Origin: CAYSLZ01 sp964468355
GTDB lineage: Bacteria > Patescibacteriota > Microgenomatia > UBA12405 > JAHJSD01
Length of the DNA stretch: 23,178 nt
NCBI GenBank assembly: GCA_964468355.1
Contig: CAYXSV010000003.1
Span: 1 to 23,178 of the forward strand
Direction: 5' to 3'
The position numbers and the translations under genes are program-made. Every line of letters begins with the position of its first letter. Position 1 is the stretch's first letter. Under the pieces are notes generated by a model, which did not search any database, had not been told where the DNA came from, and worked only from the letters and a program-made list of their open reading frames with translations. This document shows, in pieces, positions 6,668 through 14,987 of this stretch.

Positions 6668-7096
6668 ATGGCAAAAAAAGTAAAATCAATAGTTAAACTA
6701 AATTTACCGGGCGGAGCAGCTAACCCTGGACCCCCGGCTGGACCGGCTCTTGGACAACATGGGGTGGCGATAATGGATTTTGTTAACCAATTTAACGAAA
6801 AAACAAAGGACCAAAAAGGAGACATTGTTCCGGTAGAAATTACAATATATGAAGACCGCTCTTTCAGCTTTATTACTAAAAAACCACCGGTGTCTTCTCT
6901 AATAAAAAAAGCAATAGGAATTGATAAAGGAGCTGAAAAAACAGGCAGGGAAAAAGCCGGCAAATTAACTGAAAAACAGGTTGAAGAAATAGCTAAAGAA
7001 AAAATGCCTGACCTAAATACCAATGAAATTCAAGCGGCAAAAAGAATTGTTGCCGGAACAGCAAAAAGTATGGGAGTGGAAATAGTTAAAAGTTAA
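6668..7096 (+). CDS. rplK: 50S ribosomal protein L11
   Basis: A 142-residue L11, part of the GTPase-associated centre of the large subunit, binding 23S rRNA helices 43/44. The hallmark GGAANPGPPAGPALGQHGV lies at residues 15-33, and KPPVSSLIKKA and the C-terminal RNA-binding domain (GTAKSMGVEIV) follow. The frame is open further upstream through the palindrome, but ATG at 6668 (MAKKVKSIVKL) is the family's normal start. The last residues VKS and the TAA stop are encoded by a 7-bp minisatellite. No Shine-Dalgarno is seen. Confidence 0.95.
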   Translation: MAKKVKSIVKLNLPGGAANPGPPAGPALGQHGVAIMDFVNQFNEKTKDQKGDIVPVEITIYEDRSFSFITKKPPVSSLIKKAIGIDKGAEKTGREKAGKLTEKQVEEIAKEKMPDLNTNEIQAAKRIVAGTAKSMGVEIVKS

Positions 7097-7111
7097 ATGT
7101 GAATAGTTAAA
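7084..7111. repeat. 7-bp AT-rich minisatellite at the rplK-rplA junction
   Basis: Four units of period 7: AGTTAAA, AGTTAAA, TGTGAAT, AGTTAAA. It encodes the last residues and TAA stop of rplK (7094-7096), and its right edge abuts the GTG start of rplA (7113). Confidence 0.7.
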
Positions 7112-7112
7112 A

Positions 7113-7904
7113 GTGGCTAAAAAAAATAAAAATAAGCAAGATAAAGAACAAGATAAAGTTAAAACCAGCGGCTTAGGTGGTGGTGAACGGGTTACCGTAG
7201 TTGAGGGCGGTACCGGCAAAGAGCCCACGGAAATAAGCACGGCCCCGAACCAAAGTTCTTCGGAAGACTCTGAACAGGATTCAGGGTTAAAAAAACGGCG
7301 CGTTGGACAAGATAAACCGGGAAAAAAATATAAACAAGCAAAGAAAAAAATTGATAAAGATAAAAAATACTCGATAAAAGAAGCGGTTAAGCTTGTTAAA
7401 AATGCCTCAATTACCACTTTTACCGGTAATTTAGAAGCACATTTAGTTGTTAATAAAACGGACCGGTTTGGAGAAGTTGATCTCCCCTACTTTAAAGGCA
7501 AAGAAAAGAAAATTGCTATTGCCGATGATAAAATAATTAAAAAAATTGAAAAAGGAAACATTGATTTTGACGTATTATTAGCTTCACCAAAATGGATGTC
7601 TAAATTAGCCAAATACGGAAAAATTCTCGGACCGCAAGGACTAATGCCTAACCCCAAAGATGGAACATTAACTGATAACCCTAAAAAATTAAAGGAAAAA
7701 ATGGAAAAAAAAGAAACGATTAAGTTAGAAACGGAAAAAAAACACCCGGTAATGCACCTAGTTTTAGGCAAACTTGACCAACCCCAAAAAGAACTTGTTG
7801 CTAACGTAGAAAAACTAATTTCTTATTTAGGTCCAAAAAAAATCAAAAAGCTGGTTCTAGCTCCAACTATGGGACCGGGAATTAAGGTCAAAGTTAAAAG
7901 TTAA
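7113..7904 (+). CDS. rplA: 50S ribosomal protein L1 with long charged N-terminal extension
   Basis: A 263-residue L1, the L1-stalk protein that helps release deacylated tRNA and often represses its own mRNA. The canonical protein starts at about residue 69 (KPGKKYKQAKKKIDKDKKYSIKEAVKLV in pieces), and the signature SPKWMSKLAKYGKILGPQGL (about 157-176), MPNPKDGTLT and the C-terminal MGPGIKV are present. The first ~68 residues are extra: a Lys-rich start, a Gly-rich patch and an acidic Ser/Glu stretch (SSSEDSEQDSG), low complexity and probably disordered. GTG at 7113 gives MAKKNK, a plausible ribosomal-protein start. Both start and stop lie at 7-bp minisatellites. rplJ and rplL, usually next, are absent. 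Confidence 0.92.
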   Translation: MAKKNKNKQDKEQDKVKTSGLGGGERVTVVEGGTGKEPTEISTAPNQSSSEDSEQDSGLKKRRVGQDKPGKKYKQAKKKIDKDKKYSIKEAVKLVKNASITTFTGNLEAHLVVNKTDRFGEVDLPYFKGKEKKIAIADDKIIKKIEKGNIDFDVLLASPKWMSKLAKYGKILGPQGLMPNPKDGTLTDNPKKLKEKMEKKETIKLETEKKHPVMHLVLGKLDQPQKELVANVEKLISYLGPKKIKKLVLAPTMGPGIKVKVKS

Positions 7905-7920
7905 AAGTGCAAAGTTAAAA
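7893..7920. repeat. 7-bp AT-rich minisatellite at the rplA-murE junction
   Basis: Four units of period 7: GTTAAAA, GTTAAAA, GTGCAAA, GTTAAAA. It encodes the last residues (VKS) and the TAA stop of rplA, giving rplA the same final three residues as rplK, and ends 4 nt before the murE-like start. Confidence 0.7.
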
Positions 7921-7924
7921 ATTA

Positions 7925-9172
7925 ATGGCCTCGTCTTTAATAAGTAAACTTCATAATACAAAACATTGGTTTCGGTCCATTTTCCACCGAGTCAAAAACG
8001 GCTTTCCGGGAAAAAATTTAGAAATCATCGGCGTCACCGGAACAGACGGCAAAACAACTACTTGTAACTTGATCAATCACATTTTTGTCAAATCAGGATA
8101 CACCACCGGATTAGTTTCAACTACCAAAACTTTTCTTAATAACAAGGAAATCGACACCGGCTTGCATGTAACCACACCTGATGCGAGTATTATCCAGCCG
8201 CTTTTAAAAAAAGCCGCTAAAAATAAAATAGATTATTTGATTATTGAATCTACATCACATGCTTTGGACCAACACCGGCTTCTCGGCTGTAATTTTAAAG
8301 TAGGGGTTTTAACTAATCTTACCCCGGAACATCTTGATTACCATAAAACAATGGATAAATATAAAAAGGCCAAGGCAAAAATCTTTAAAAAAGTTGACCT
8401 AGCTGTATTAAACAAAGACGATGAAAACTATGAATTCTTTAAAAATAAAACCAATTCCAAAGCCGAAGTCGTTTCTTACAGCCAAAAAGGACCGGCCCGT
8501 TTTAAAATCATTAAACACAACCTTTCTCCTACCGGCACCAAATTTGTTATACAATCAGGCCGTAAAAAGTCTAATTTTCGGACTAAGTTAATTGGTAAAT
8601 ATAATTTATCAAATATTCTTGCCGCTGTTGCTGTAACCAGAAAACTCGGCGTCCCGTGGAAAAAAATTAAAAATGCCGTTGCTTCTTTTAACGGAGTCAC
8701 CGGACGAATGGAGGCAGTTGACCACAACCAACCTTTTAACATTATTATCGACTTTGCCCACACGCCAAACGCGCTGGAAAACGCTTTAAAAACACTTAAC
8801 CAAGTTAAAAAAGAGGGAAAAATAATCAGCGTTCTCGGCTGTGCCGGAGAACGCGACTATCAAAAACGTCCGCAAATGGGAAAAATCGCCACTAAATACT
8901 CTGACTTGTCAATCTTTACGGCGGAAGATCCCCGCCATGAAGACGTCAATGAAATAATCAACCAAATGACCGCTGGAACGGTTGATGAAAATTATTTTAC
9001 TCAGCCGGATCGACAAAAAGCAATTAACCTAGCTTTTTCCAAGGCAGAGCCCGGTGACACGGTTGTTCTATTCGGCAAGGGTCACGAAAAATCAATGTGT
9101 TTTGGCTCTGAAGAACACCCCTGGTCAGAACACAAAGCCGTCAAAAAAGCTATAGAAAAGTTAGAAGAATAA
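7925..9172 (+). CDS. murE: MurE-like UDP-MurNAc-dipeptide ligase lacking most of the N-terminal domain
   Basis: A 415-residue Mur ligase that would add the third stem-peptide residue in the cytoplasm. The ATP P-loop GVTGTDGKTTT is at 36-46; TTPDAS, ESTSHALDQHR, TNLTPEHLDYH and the C-terminal FGKGHE motif follow, all MurE-like. Standard MurE is about 490 residues because a domain of ~100 residues binds UDP before the P-loop; here only ~35 residues precede it. At the position of the diaminopimelate-selecting DNPR motif it has EDPR (334-337), keeping Pro-Arg but changing the first two residues, so the third amino acid is uncertain. It follows rplA by 20 nt, apparently in the same transcript, and converges on mraY 2 bp away. 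Confidence 0.85.
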   Translation: MASSLISKLHNTKHWFRSIFHRVKNGFPGKNLEIIGVTGTDGKTTTCNLINHIFVKSGYTTGLVSTTKTFLNNKEIDTGLHVTTPDASIIQPLLKKAAKNKIDYLIIESTSHALDQHRLLGCNFKVGVLTNLTPEHLDYHKTMDKYKKAKAKIFKKVDLAVLNKDDENYEFFKNKTNSKAEVVSYSQKGPARFKIIKHNLSPTGTKFVIQSGRKKSNFRTKLIGKYNLSNILAAVAVTRKLGVPWKKIKNAVASFNGVTGRMEAVDHNQPFNIIIDFAHTPNALENALKTLNQVKKEGKIISVLGCAGERDYQKRPQMGKIATKYSDLSIFTAEDPRHEDVNEIINQMTAGTVDENYFTQPDRQKAINLAFSKAEPGDTVVLFGKGHEKSMCFGSEEHPWSEHKAVKKAIEKLEE

Positions 9173-9174
9173 TA

Positions 9175-10215
9175 TCAACCCAGGGCGAGCCAGAGGCCGA
9201 AGATACCGAGAATTAAAGCACTCAACCAGGCCCGCATAACTATTTTCGGCTCTTCCCAACCGATTTTTTCAAAAGTATGGTGCAAAGGGGCCAAAGGGAA
9301 AACCTTCTTATCAAAAAACTTTAAAGAAAACAGCTGAATAAAACTAGATAAAAGTTCAATCAAATAAATTGCTCCGACAAACATCAAAGCAAATATTTTT
9401 CCGGTCATCAAACCAATTAAGCCAAGTGTTGCTCCAAAAGCCAAAGCACCGGCGTCACCCAGCCAGATACGGGCCGGATAAACATTAAAATATAAAAAAG
9501 CAATCAGTCCGCCAATCCAAATGGCGATAAAACTAGCCAAAGCAATATCTAAAGCCGAAGAAGCAATAATCATAAAAGTTATCAAGGCAATCATCAACAA
9601 ACCTGAAGAAAGTCCGTCCAGCCCGTCGGTAATATTGTAAGCATTAGAAAAAGTTACAATAATAAAAGCGGCAAAAGGGATATAAAAATAATCTAGATGC
9701 AAAACAATATCGGTTAAAGGCAGGTGGATAAAATCAATTTTCAAATTAAAGTATAAAAAACTGCCGATTAATAACCCCAGCGCCCATTGTAAAATAAATT
9801 TTGTATTCTGAGAAACCCCAAATTTTCTACCAAAGCGGCCTTTTTTTGGCTCACCGAAAATTTTAATCCAGTCGTCATAAGCCCCTAATAACCCAAATCC
9901 TAAAAATGTAAGCAGGAGAATATGAACCTCATCTTTAAAAACATACATGCAAAATTTCTGCCATTGGGGCTCAAAAACAAAAACCGTTAAAATATAAATA
10001 GCGGTGGTTACCGCAATAATCAGAATTCCGCCGCCGATTGGGGTACCGGCTTTCCAGTCATGTAGCTTTTCGAATTCGGAATCGGTTTCACCGCTTTCAG
10101 GGATATGGGGACGACGGGTAAATTTAAGTTGGTATAAAAGGTTAATAAACGGGACTATTCCAGCCGCATGCAGTGAAAAAGAAATTAAAACCAAGCTCAA
10201 ATATTCACCAACCAT
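9175..10215 (-). CDS. mraY: Phospho-N-acetylmuramoyl-pentapeptide transferase (MraY)
   Basis: A 346-residue polytopic membrane enzyme that transfers phospho-MurNAc-pentapeptide to undecaprenyl phosphate, forming lipid I. Family motifs are in order: KAGTPIGGG (56-63), GAYDDWIK with the Mg-binding Asp pair at 114-115, NAYNITDGLDGLSSG (191-205), WLGDAGALAFG (251-261) and PLHHTFEKIGW near the C-terminus. About ten membrane helices can be drawn. An additional loop follows the first helix (SGETDSEFEKLHDW). It is a single gene facing murE and divergent from the NlpC/P60-like gene. Confidence 0.95.
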   Translation of the reverse strand: MVGEYLSLVLISFSLHAAGIVPFINLLYQLKFTRRPHIPESGETDSEFEKLHDWKAGTPIGGGILIIAVTTAIYILTVFVFEPQWQKFCMYVFKDEVHILLLTFLGFGLLGAYDDWIKIFGEPKKGRFGRKFGVSQNTKFILQWALGLLIGSFLYFNLKIDFIHLPLTDIVLHLDYFYIPFAAFIIVTFSNAYNITDGLDGLSSGLLMIALITFMIIASSALDIALASFIAIWIGGLIAFLYFNVYPARIWLGDAGALAFGATLGLIGLMTGKIFALMFVGAIYLIELLSSFIQLFSLKFFDKKVFPLAPLHHTFEKIGWEEPKIVMRAWLSALILGIFGLWLALG

Positions 10216-10226
10216 GTTGTATTTAA

Positions 10227-10232
10227 AATATA
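10227..10232 (-). promoter_or_regulatory. Candidate -10 box of mraY
   Basis: TATATT on the minus strand, 11 nt before ATG at 10215, without TGn or a clear -35. No Shine-Dalgarno is visible. Weak on its own. Confidence 0.3.
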
Positions 10233-10262
10233 CTACTTAATTACCTACTTTGCAAAATAGGA

Positions 10263-10268
10263 TATAAT
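10263..10268 (+). promoter_or_regulatory. -10 box of the NlpC/P60-like gene
   Basis: Consensus TATAAT ends 5 nt before ATG at 10274, with no Shine-Dalgarno; a leaderless mRNA is predicted. The -35 region is poor (TTACCT with a 16-nt spacer). Confidence 0.55.
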
Positions 10269-10273
10269 AATTC

Positions 10274-11026
10274 ATGCAAATCTTATACCTACCACCTAAG
10301 ACCCAAAAATTAGTAAATCATTACTTTAATCTTAAAATAGGCAGCCGGAATATAACTTGCCCTTATTACCAAAACTTGAGAAAAAAGACTAAATACGCGG
10401 TTTTTTCAGGTAAGGGCAAACCCAAAGAAATTGAGTCTGAAATCAAAAAATTATTAAAAGTTAAACCCGGTATTAAAAACTATTCACAAAGTAGTAAGCG
10501 GTTAGCTTTAGTCGAAGCTGACTTAGGAGTTGATTGTTCAGGTTTAGTTGCCAATGTTCTAGACGAATTTTTAAAAGAAACCAAAAATATTAGTTTATTT
10601 AAAGTCATTCCTTTAAATGCTTTTTCTTTTTATCGGCGGATTACTTTTAAGCTCCGCCCAAGAACTAATTTGTCAGCTCATAAACTAACTTCTCCGCCAA
10701 TCTCTGTCCCCATTAAGATAAATAAACTCCAACCCGGCGATTTGTTTAAAGTTGGAAAAGGTCATGTAGCAATAATCACCCACGTTTGGAAGAAAAAGAA
10801 CACTGTTGAAAAAATTGAGTACGCTCACAGTACCCCTGACTACAACAATGAATACGGTGTCCGCACTGGGCGAATAATTATCAACCACCCAAAACAACCT
10901 CTTGAAAAACAAAAATGGACAGAAACTTTGAACGGGCAAAATTACATGAAAGACGATTATTTAAAAGCTAAACCCAATCAACATGGTTTTTACCGCTTAC
11001 AATTTCTTTGCAAAAACGAGCTGTGA
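10274..11026 (+). CDS. NlpC/P60-like cysteine peptidase-fold protein, no signal peptide
   Basis: A 250-residue protein with an NlpC/P60-like core: VDCSGLVANVLDEF puts the candidate nucleophile at Cys88, LQPGDLFKVGKGHVAIIT gives a candidate His164, and YAHST gives His185 as a possible third residue. NlpC/P60 enzymes usually cut peptidoglycan stem peptides outside the cell, but no signal peptide or membrane helix is visible here, so a cytoplasmic role or unusual export must be considered. The first ~75 residues and the last ~50 have no motif I recognise. The gene lies between mraY and murA, which suggests a cell-wall role. The murA promoter lies within its 3' end. Confidence 0.65.
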   Translation: MQILYLPPKTQKLVNHYFNLKIGSRNITCPYYQNLRKKTKYAVFSGKGKPKEIESEIKKLLKVKPGIKNYSQSSKRLALVEADLGVDCSGLVANVLDEFLKETKNISLFKVIPLNAFSFYRRITFKLRPRTNLSAHKLTSPPISVPIKINKLQPGDLFKVGKGHVAIITHVWKKKNTVEKIEYAHSTPDYNNEYGVRTGRIIINHPKQPLEKQKWTETLNGQNYMKDDYLKAKPNQHGFYRLQFLCKNEL

Positions 11027-11036
11027 ACCTTATAAT
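11008..11036 (+). promoter_or_regulatory. Promoter of murA inside the preceding gene
   Basis: TTGCAA (11008-11013), 17 nt, TATAAT (11031-11036): a good housekeeping promoter. It overlaps the 3' end of the NlpC/P60-like gene, and the predicted start is only about 5 nt before the murA ATG. Confidence 0.65.
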
Positions 11037-11047
11037 GAAAGAACTCT

Positions 11048-12337
11048 ATGGCAGATTTAATAATCAACGGCGGGAACAAACTTTCAGGAACAATAACTCC
11101 TTCCGGTAATAAAAACTCGGTTTTGCCGATCATTTGTGCTTCTTTACTTACCGACGACACAGTTACATTAACTAATGTCCCCGACTTAACCGATGTTCAA
11201 AAACTAATTAAAACACTAAAGTCTATTGGTTCAAAAATTAGTTGGGATAAAAAAAATGAGATTCTAAAAATCAACAACTCGGATATAAAGCTAAAGACTT
11301 TTAACAAAGAGCTTCCCGTCGGCATGAGAGGTTCGGTTCTACTCTTTGCTCCCTTGCTGGCAAGAGCTAAAAAATTCAAACTTAAAAATGAAATCGGCGG
11401 CTGTTCATTGGGAATACGGGAAATTGATCCCCACTTAGAAGTTTTACGGGCCTTTGGAGCTAAAATCACCAATGGAAAATCATTAAAATTCGAAATAGCT
11501 GATAAATTTAAAGGTGCTTCAATTTGGCGTGATTACGTCAGTGTAACAACTACTGAAAATTTCATTATGGGAGCTGTTCTAGCTGAAGGTAAATCAACAA
11601 TTAACAATGCCGCTTCTGAACCGCACGTGCAAGATTTATGTAATTTTCTAAATCAAATGGGAGCTAAAATTACCGGTACGGGGACCAGCAAAATAGAAAT
11701 TAAGGGAGTTGATAGGCTTAAAGGCACCGAATTTAAAGTTAGTACCGACCACCACGAAACGGTAACTATCCTCGCTTTGGGAGCAATGACCGGCGGAAAA
11801 ATCAAAGTAGAAAATATATCCAAGAAAAACTTCTACTGTTTCAAAGACGCTTTTGAAAAATTAGGCGTAAAGATTAAACTTCAAAACAATTATGCTCTTG
11901 TCCCTGAAAATCAAAAACCGGTGATTAAAAAGCCACATACACCAAATCTGCTTCCTAAAATCGAAGGTGCTCCCTGGCCGTATTTTCCGGTTGATCTCCT
12001 TCCCCTAATGATTGCTTTAGCAACTAAAGCCAAAGGTGAAATTATGTTTTGGAACAAAGTTTATGAGGCCGGTTTTTTTTGGATTCCGGAAATGATTAAG
12101 TTTGGAGCACAAATCCACATGTCTGATCCACACCGAATAATTATTTTTGGAAAAAGACCGCTTCAGCCGGCAATTGTTGATGCACCGGATATAATCAGGC
12201 CGACAGTTGCTTTAACAATGATGGCCCTATCAATTAAAGGCAAATCCGTTATCCGTAACGCTGATCCGATTAAGCGCGCTCATCCCAATTTTGTTGAAAA
12301 AATCAAATCCTTAGGAGCCGAAATTATCTGGAAGTAA
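11048..12337 (+). CDS. murA: UDP-N-acetylglucosamine 1-carboxyvinyltransferase (MurA), divergent
   Basis: A 429-residue enolpyruvyl transferase, catalysing the first committed step of peptidoglycan synthesis in the cytoplasm. The N-terminal NGGNKLSGTITPSGNKNSVLP is classic MurA with the catalytic Lys in GNKN. GGCSLGIREIDPHLE carries the loop Cys that fosfomycin modifies in other MurA enzymes, so by homology it should be sensitive. SEPHVQDLCNFLNQMGAKI and FPVDLLPL (catalytic Asp) are also present. The C-terminal part is atypical: the usual IDRGYE motif reads IKRAHPNF, somewhat reminiscent of AroA-type relatives. The 3' end overlaps convergent murD by 14 bp. Confidence 0.88.
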   Translation: MADLIINGGNKLSGTITPSGNKNSVLPIICASLLTDDTVTLTNVPDLTDVQKLIKTLKSIGSKISWDKKNEILKINNSDIKLKTFNKELPVGMRGSVLLFAPLLARAKKFKLKNEIGGCSLGIREIDPHLEVLRAFGAKITNGKSLKFEIADKFKGASIWRDYVSVTTTENFIMGAVLAEGKSTINNAASEPHVQDLCNFLNQMGAKITGTGTSKIEIKGVDRLKGTEFKVSTDHHETVTILALGAMTGGKIKVENISKKNFYCFKDAFEKLGVKIKLQNNYALVPENQKPVIKKPHTPNLLPKIEGAPWPYFPVDLLPLMIALATKAKGEIMFWNKVYEAGFFWIPEMIKFGAQIHMSDPHRIIIFGKRPLQPAIVDAPDIIRPTVALTMMALSIKGKSVIRNADPIKRAHPNFVEKIKSLGAEIIWK

Positions 12338-13643
12338 CCAACTTATCAAACCGGCGGCCTCTTTCAAACTCATTAGCAAAGCGTTCAAAACTCGATCCCC
12401 CGGGAGAGAAAAGAAACAAGTCCCCATTTTCACCAGCTTGCATTGCCAGTTTAATCCCCTTCTCTAAGCTGTCAACCTCGTCAAATTTGGACCAATCCAA
12501 CTTGACCAATTCTTTTTTTAATTTATCAGCGGCCGAACTCTTCAAAAGAATAACCAGCTTCGGTCGAACATTGCTGATTTTTTCAGCTAAAGCGGAATAA
12601 TCAACGCCTTTATCTTTACCGCCGGCAAATAATATAGTTGAAAACTGTCTAAATCTATCCAGGGCGACAATAACTGCTTCCGGAATAGTTGCACAGGTGT
12701 CATTAACAACTTTTACGCCGTTAAACTCACCCAAAAACATCTGCCGGCCGTAAAGACCGTCGTAATTTTCAATTGTCTTTTCAATCACCGCCTCACTTAC
12801 CCCCATATACCGGCTGACTGCAACAGCTGCTTGAATATTTTCCCGGTTATGTTGACCAAATAAAGGATGAAAAATGTCTAAATTTAAATTTTGAAAATTA
12901 ACTTTTTCTGATGAAAAATCTTTGATTTTTCCTGGCGCCTGGTTTTTTAATCTTTTGATTTCAGGATTATCCAAATTCAAAAAAACAATATCCCCTGCTT
13001 TTTGATCACGAAAAATCTGTTTCTTGGCATCAACATAATCAGCCATTGAAGAGTGATAATCAAGATGATCAGGGTATATATTGGTTAAAAGACTAATCTC
13101 CGGGCTTTGGTTAACTTTTTCCAACCATTTAAGCATAAAACTTGATATTTCTAAAACGGAAATCGCCTCATCATTTAGTTGATCAAGAAAATCTAAAACC
13201 GACCGCCCGATATTGCCGCCCAAGTAAACTTCTTTGCCGGCTTTTTTAAGAATTTGAAAAATTAAATTAGCAGTAGTTGATTTGCCCCTTGTCCCGGTTA
13301 CGCCAATAATTCTTCCATGATGATGAGTAAAAAAATAAGACATCGGGCAGTAAACCGGAATCTTGTTTTCTTCGCCTATTTTCAGATATTTATTTTCTAA
13401 AGGTACCGCCGGTGAACAAATAACCAAGCCCGCCTCTGCAAAATCCTTTTCTCGATGCTTTCCAAGTATAAATTCAATATTCTTAAACTTCTTCAATGCT
13501 TCTACCGAGGGCTGAAGCTCGTTTTCTGTTTTCAAATCGGTAACTAAAACGTGCCTTCCCTTTTCAGCAAAATACCTGGCCGCGCCGACTCCGCCCTGGT
13601 TTAAACCCAAACCCTGGATTAAAACATAGCCACGCTTATCCAT
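12324..13643 (-). CDS. murD: UDP-N-acetylmuramoylalanine--D-glutamate ligase (MurD)
   Basis: A 439-residue cytoplasmic Mur ligase adding D-Glu to UDP-MurNAc-L-Ala. It shows GLGLNQGGVGAARYF for UDP binding, the P-loop GVTGTRGKSTTANL, LTNIYPDHLDYH, YGRQMF, NDTCATIPEA and FAGGKDKGVDY. The frame is open upstream to 13691, but ATG at 13643 (MDKRGYVLIQGLG) is chosen: it places the N-terminal Rossmann strand normally and overlaps the murC stop by 8 nt, suggesting translational coupling. It is the last gene of the DUF5665-pth-murC-murD operon. It converges on murA, with coding ends overlapping by 14 bp and no room for a separate terminator. Confidence 0.95.
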   Translation of the reverse strand: MDKRGYVLIQGLGLNQGGVGAARYFAEKGRHVLVTDLKTENELQPSVEALKKFKNIEFILGKHREKDFAEAGLVICSPAVPLENKYLKIGEENKIPVYCPMSYFFTHHHGRIIGVTGTRGKSTTANLIFQILKKAGKEVYLGGNIGRSVLDFLDQLNDEAISVLEISSFMLKWLEKVNQSPEISLLTNIYPDHLDYHSSMADYVDAKKQIFRDQKAGDIVFLNLDNPEIKRLKNQAPGKIKDFSSEKVNFQNLNLDIFHPLFGQHNRENIQAAVAVSRYMGVSEAVIEKTIENYDGLYGRQMFLGEFNGVKVVNDTCATIPEAVIVALDRFRQFSTILFAGGKDKGVDYSALAEKISNVRPKLVILLKSSAADKLKKELVKLDWSKFDEVDSLEKGIKLAMQAGENGDLFLFSPGGSSFERFANEFERGRRFDKLVTSR

Positions 13644-14964
13644 CAAACTGACAACGGACAAAATTTGATAACGGACCGGCCGCAAAAACAACGACTAAAT
13701 CAAACTTATCTATTTCCCGATTTAACTTTTCCCACATTCGATTGTTATTTTTAAACAGTTCAACATTGATACCCTCAGTGACAATTTTCTTTTGAATTTT
13801 TTCTGAACTAACTTCAGCCAAGGCCTGCTTGGACTCCCTGCCTTTTACTTTATAAATCGGCAGTAAATATAATTTTTCTATGCCCGGCCAACAAGTACCA
13901 AAACGCTCAAACAACTGCCAAGTCCTCTCATACTGATGCGGCTCAAAAACAACGGCAATTTTTTTATCCGGATAAGCGTCTTTTAAGGATGATAAAACTG
14001 CCTCTATTTGATCAGGATGATGGCCGTAGTCAAGAATTAGCGGAGTATCTTTTATTTCTCCAACTTTTTCAAGCCGTAAACGACATCCGGAAAAAGATGA
14101 TAAACCGGCAATCGCTTTATCCAAATCTACACCCTGACTAATACCAACCTCAAGTGCGGCCAAGGCGTTATAAACATTATGCTTGCCGGGCAAATCTAAA
14201 GCCAGAAGGCGCTCCTTACCATCAAAATCTATTTTAGAAACCGAACCCCAGCCCCGCGGTTGATAATCAATCAGTTCTTCACCATATAATTTTGTTTTTA
14301 ATCCTTTATCTTTTGAAAACCTTATTAGCTCAATAACTCGTTTATCCTGGCTAAATCCAATCACCATACCGTCACGCTTAACCTGATTAATTAATTCCTT
14401 AAAAGCAGAAACCGTATCTTCAATCGAATCATAAAAATCGGGGTGATCATAGGCAATATTGGTAATAACTAAAACATCCGGATTAAGAGACAAAAACTGC
14501 TTTTTGTATTCACACGCTTCTACAATAAAGACATTTTCCCTGCCGGAACAATAAAACCCCTCACCAATAATTGCATTTACATCTCTATCTGCCTGTTTGA
14601 ATAACGTTTTTAACATCGAAGTAGTTGTAGTTTTTCCGTGTGCTCCGGATACGGCAATTGTAAAATAATTCTTGGTAACTTCACCAAGGGCATCAAAGTA
14701 AGTCAATGTTTTAATACCTTTATTTTTAGCTGCCTCTATTTCGGGATGGGATTGATCAATATTGGGATGGACCAACCAATCTAAATCGTCAGTTATGTGG
14801 TCGGGGCTGTTGCCTTTTTTAAACTCTACCCCTTTTTCAATCAAGGGTTTAATCCGCACGTTTGGTTCAAGATCACATCCGCTCACCCGGTACCCCTGAT
14901 CAGCCATCCAGCCAGCTAAAGCGCTTAAACCTGCTCCACCCAAACCCAAAAAATGTATTTTCAT
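13636..14964 (-). CDS. murC: UDP-N-acetylmuramate--L-alanine ligase (MurC)
   Basis: A 442-residue Mur ligase that adds L-Ala to UDP-MurNAc. The N-terminal FLGLGGAGLSALAGWM is the UDP-binding loop, followed by VSGAHGKTTTTSMLKTLF (P-loop), EACEYKKQFL, ITNIAYDHPDFY, YGHHPDQIEAVLSSL and FEPHQYERTW, all typical of MurC. The length is close to the family norm (450-490). It is one of the few genes here with a strong Shine-Dalgarno (GGGAGGAG, 2 nt before the ATG). It lies 23 nt after pth and overlaps murD by 8 nt. Confidence 0.95.
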   Translation of the reverse strand: MKIHFLGLGGAGLSALAGWMADQGYRVSGCDLEPNVRIKPLIEKGVEFKKGNSPDHITDDLDWLVHPNIDQSHPEIEAAKNKGIKTLTYFDALGEVTKNYFTIAVSGAHGKTTTTSMLKTLFKQADRDVNAIIGEGFYCSGRENVFIVEACEYKKQFLSLNPDVLVITNIAYDHPDFYDSIEDTVSAFKELINQVKRDGMVIGFSQDKRVIELIRFSKDKGLKTKLYGEELIDYQPRGWGSVSKIDFDGKERLLALDLPGKHNVYNALAALEVGISQGVDLDKAIAGLSSFSGCRLRLEKVGEIKDTPLILDYGHHPDQIEAVLSSLKDAYPDKKIAVVFEPHQYERTWQLFERFGTCWPGIEKLYLLPIYKVKGRESKQALAEVSSEKIQKKIVTEGINVELFKNNNRMWEKLNREIDKFDLVVVFAAGPLSNFVRCQFDG

Positions 14965-14966
14965 TT

Positions 14967-14974
14967 CTCCTCCC
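14967..14974 (-). promoter_or_regulatory. Strong Shine-Dalgarno of murC
   Basis: GGGAGGAG on the minus strand, 2 nt before ATG at 14964 (GGAGG core 4 nt away). It contrasts with the promoter-proximal genes of the window, which lack such a site, and shows that the organism can use Shine-Dalgarno initiation for internal operon genes. Confidence 0.65.
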
Positions 14975-14987
14975 TCTATCCTAACTT

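Noticed and set aside
6393..7771. Minus-strand open frames opposite nusG, rplK and rplA
   Set aside because: Shadows of highly conserved genes, with no family resemblance or start signals.
7084..7920. CRISPR array from the short tandem repeats
   Set aside because: Units are 7 bp with no unique spacers and no cas genes nearby; they are minisatellites.
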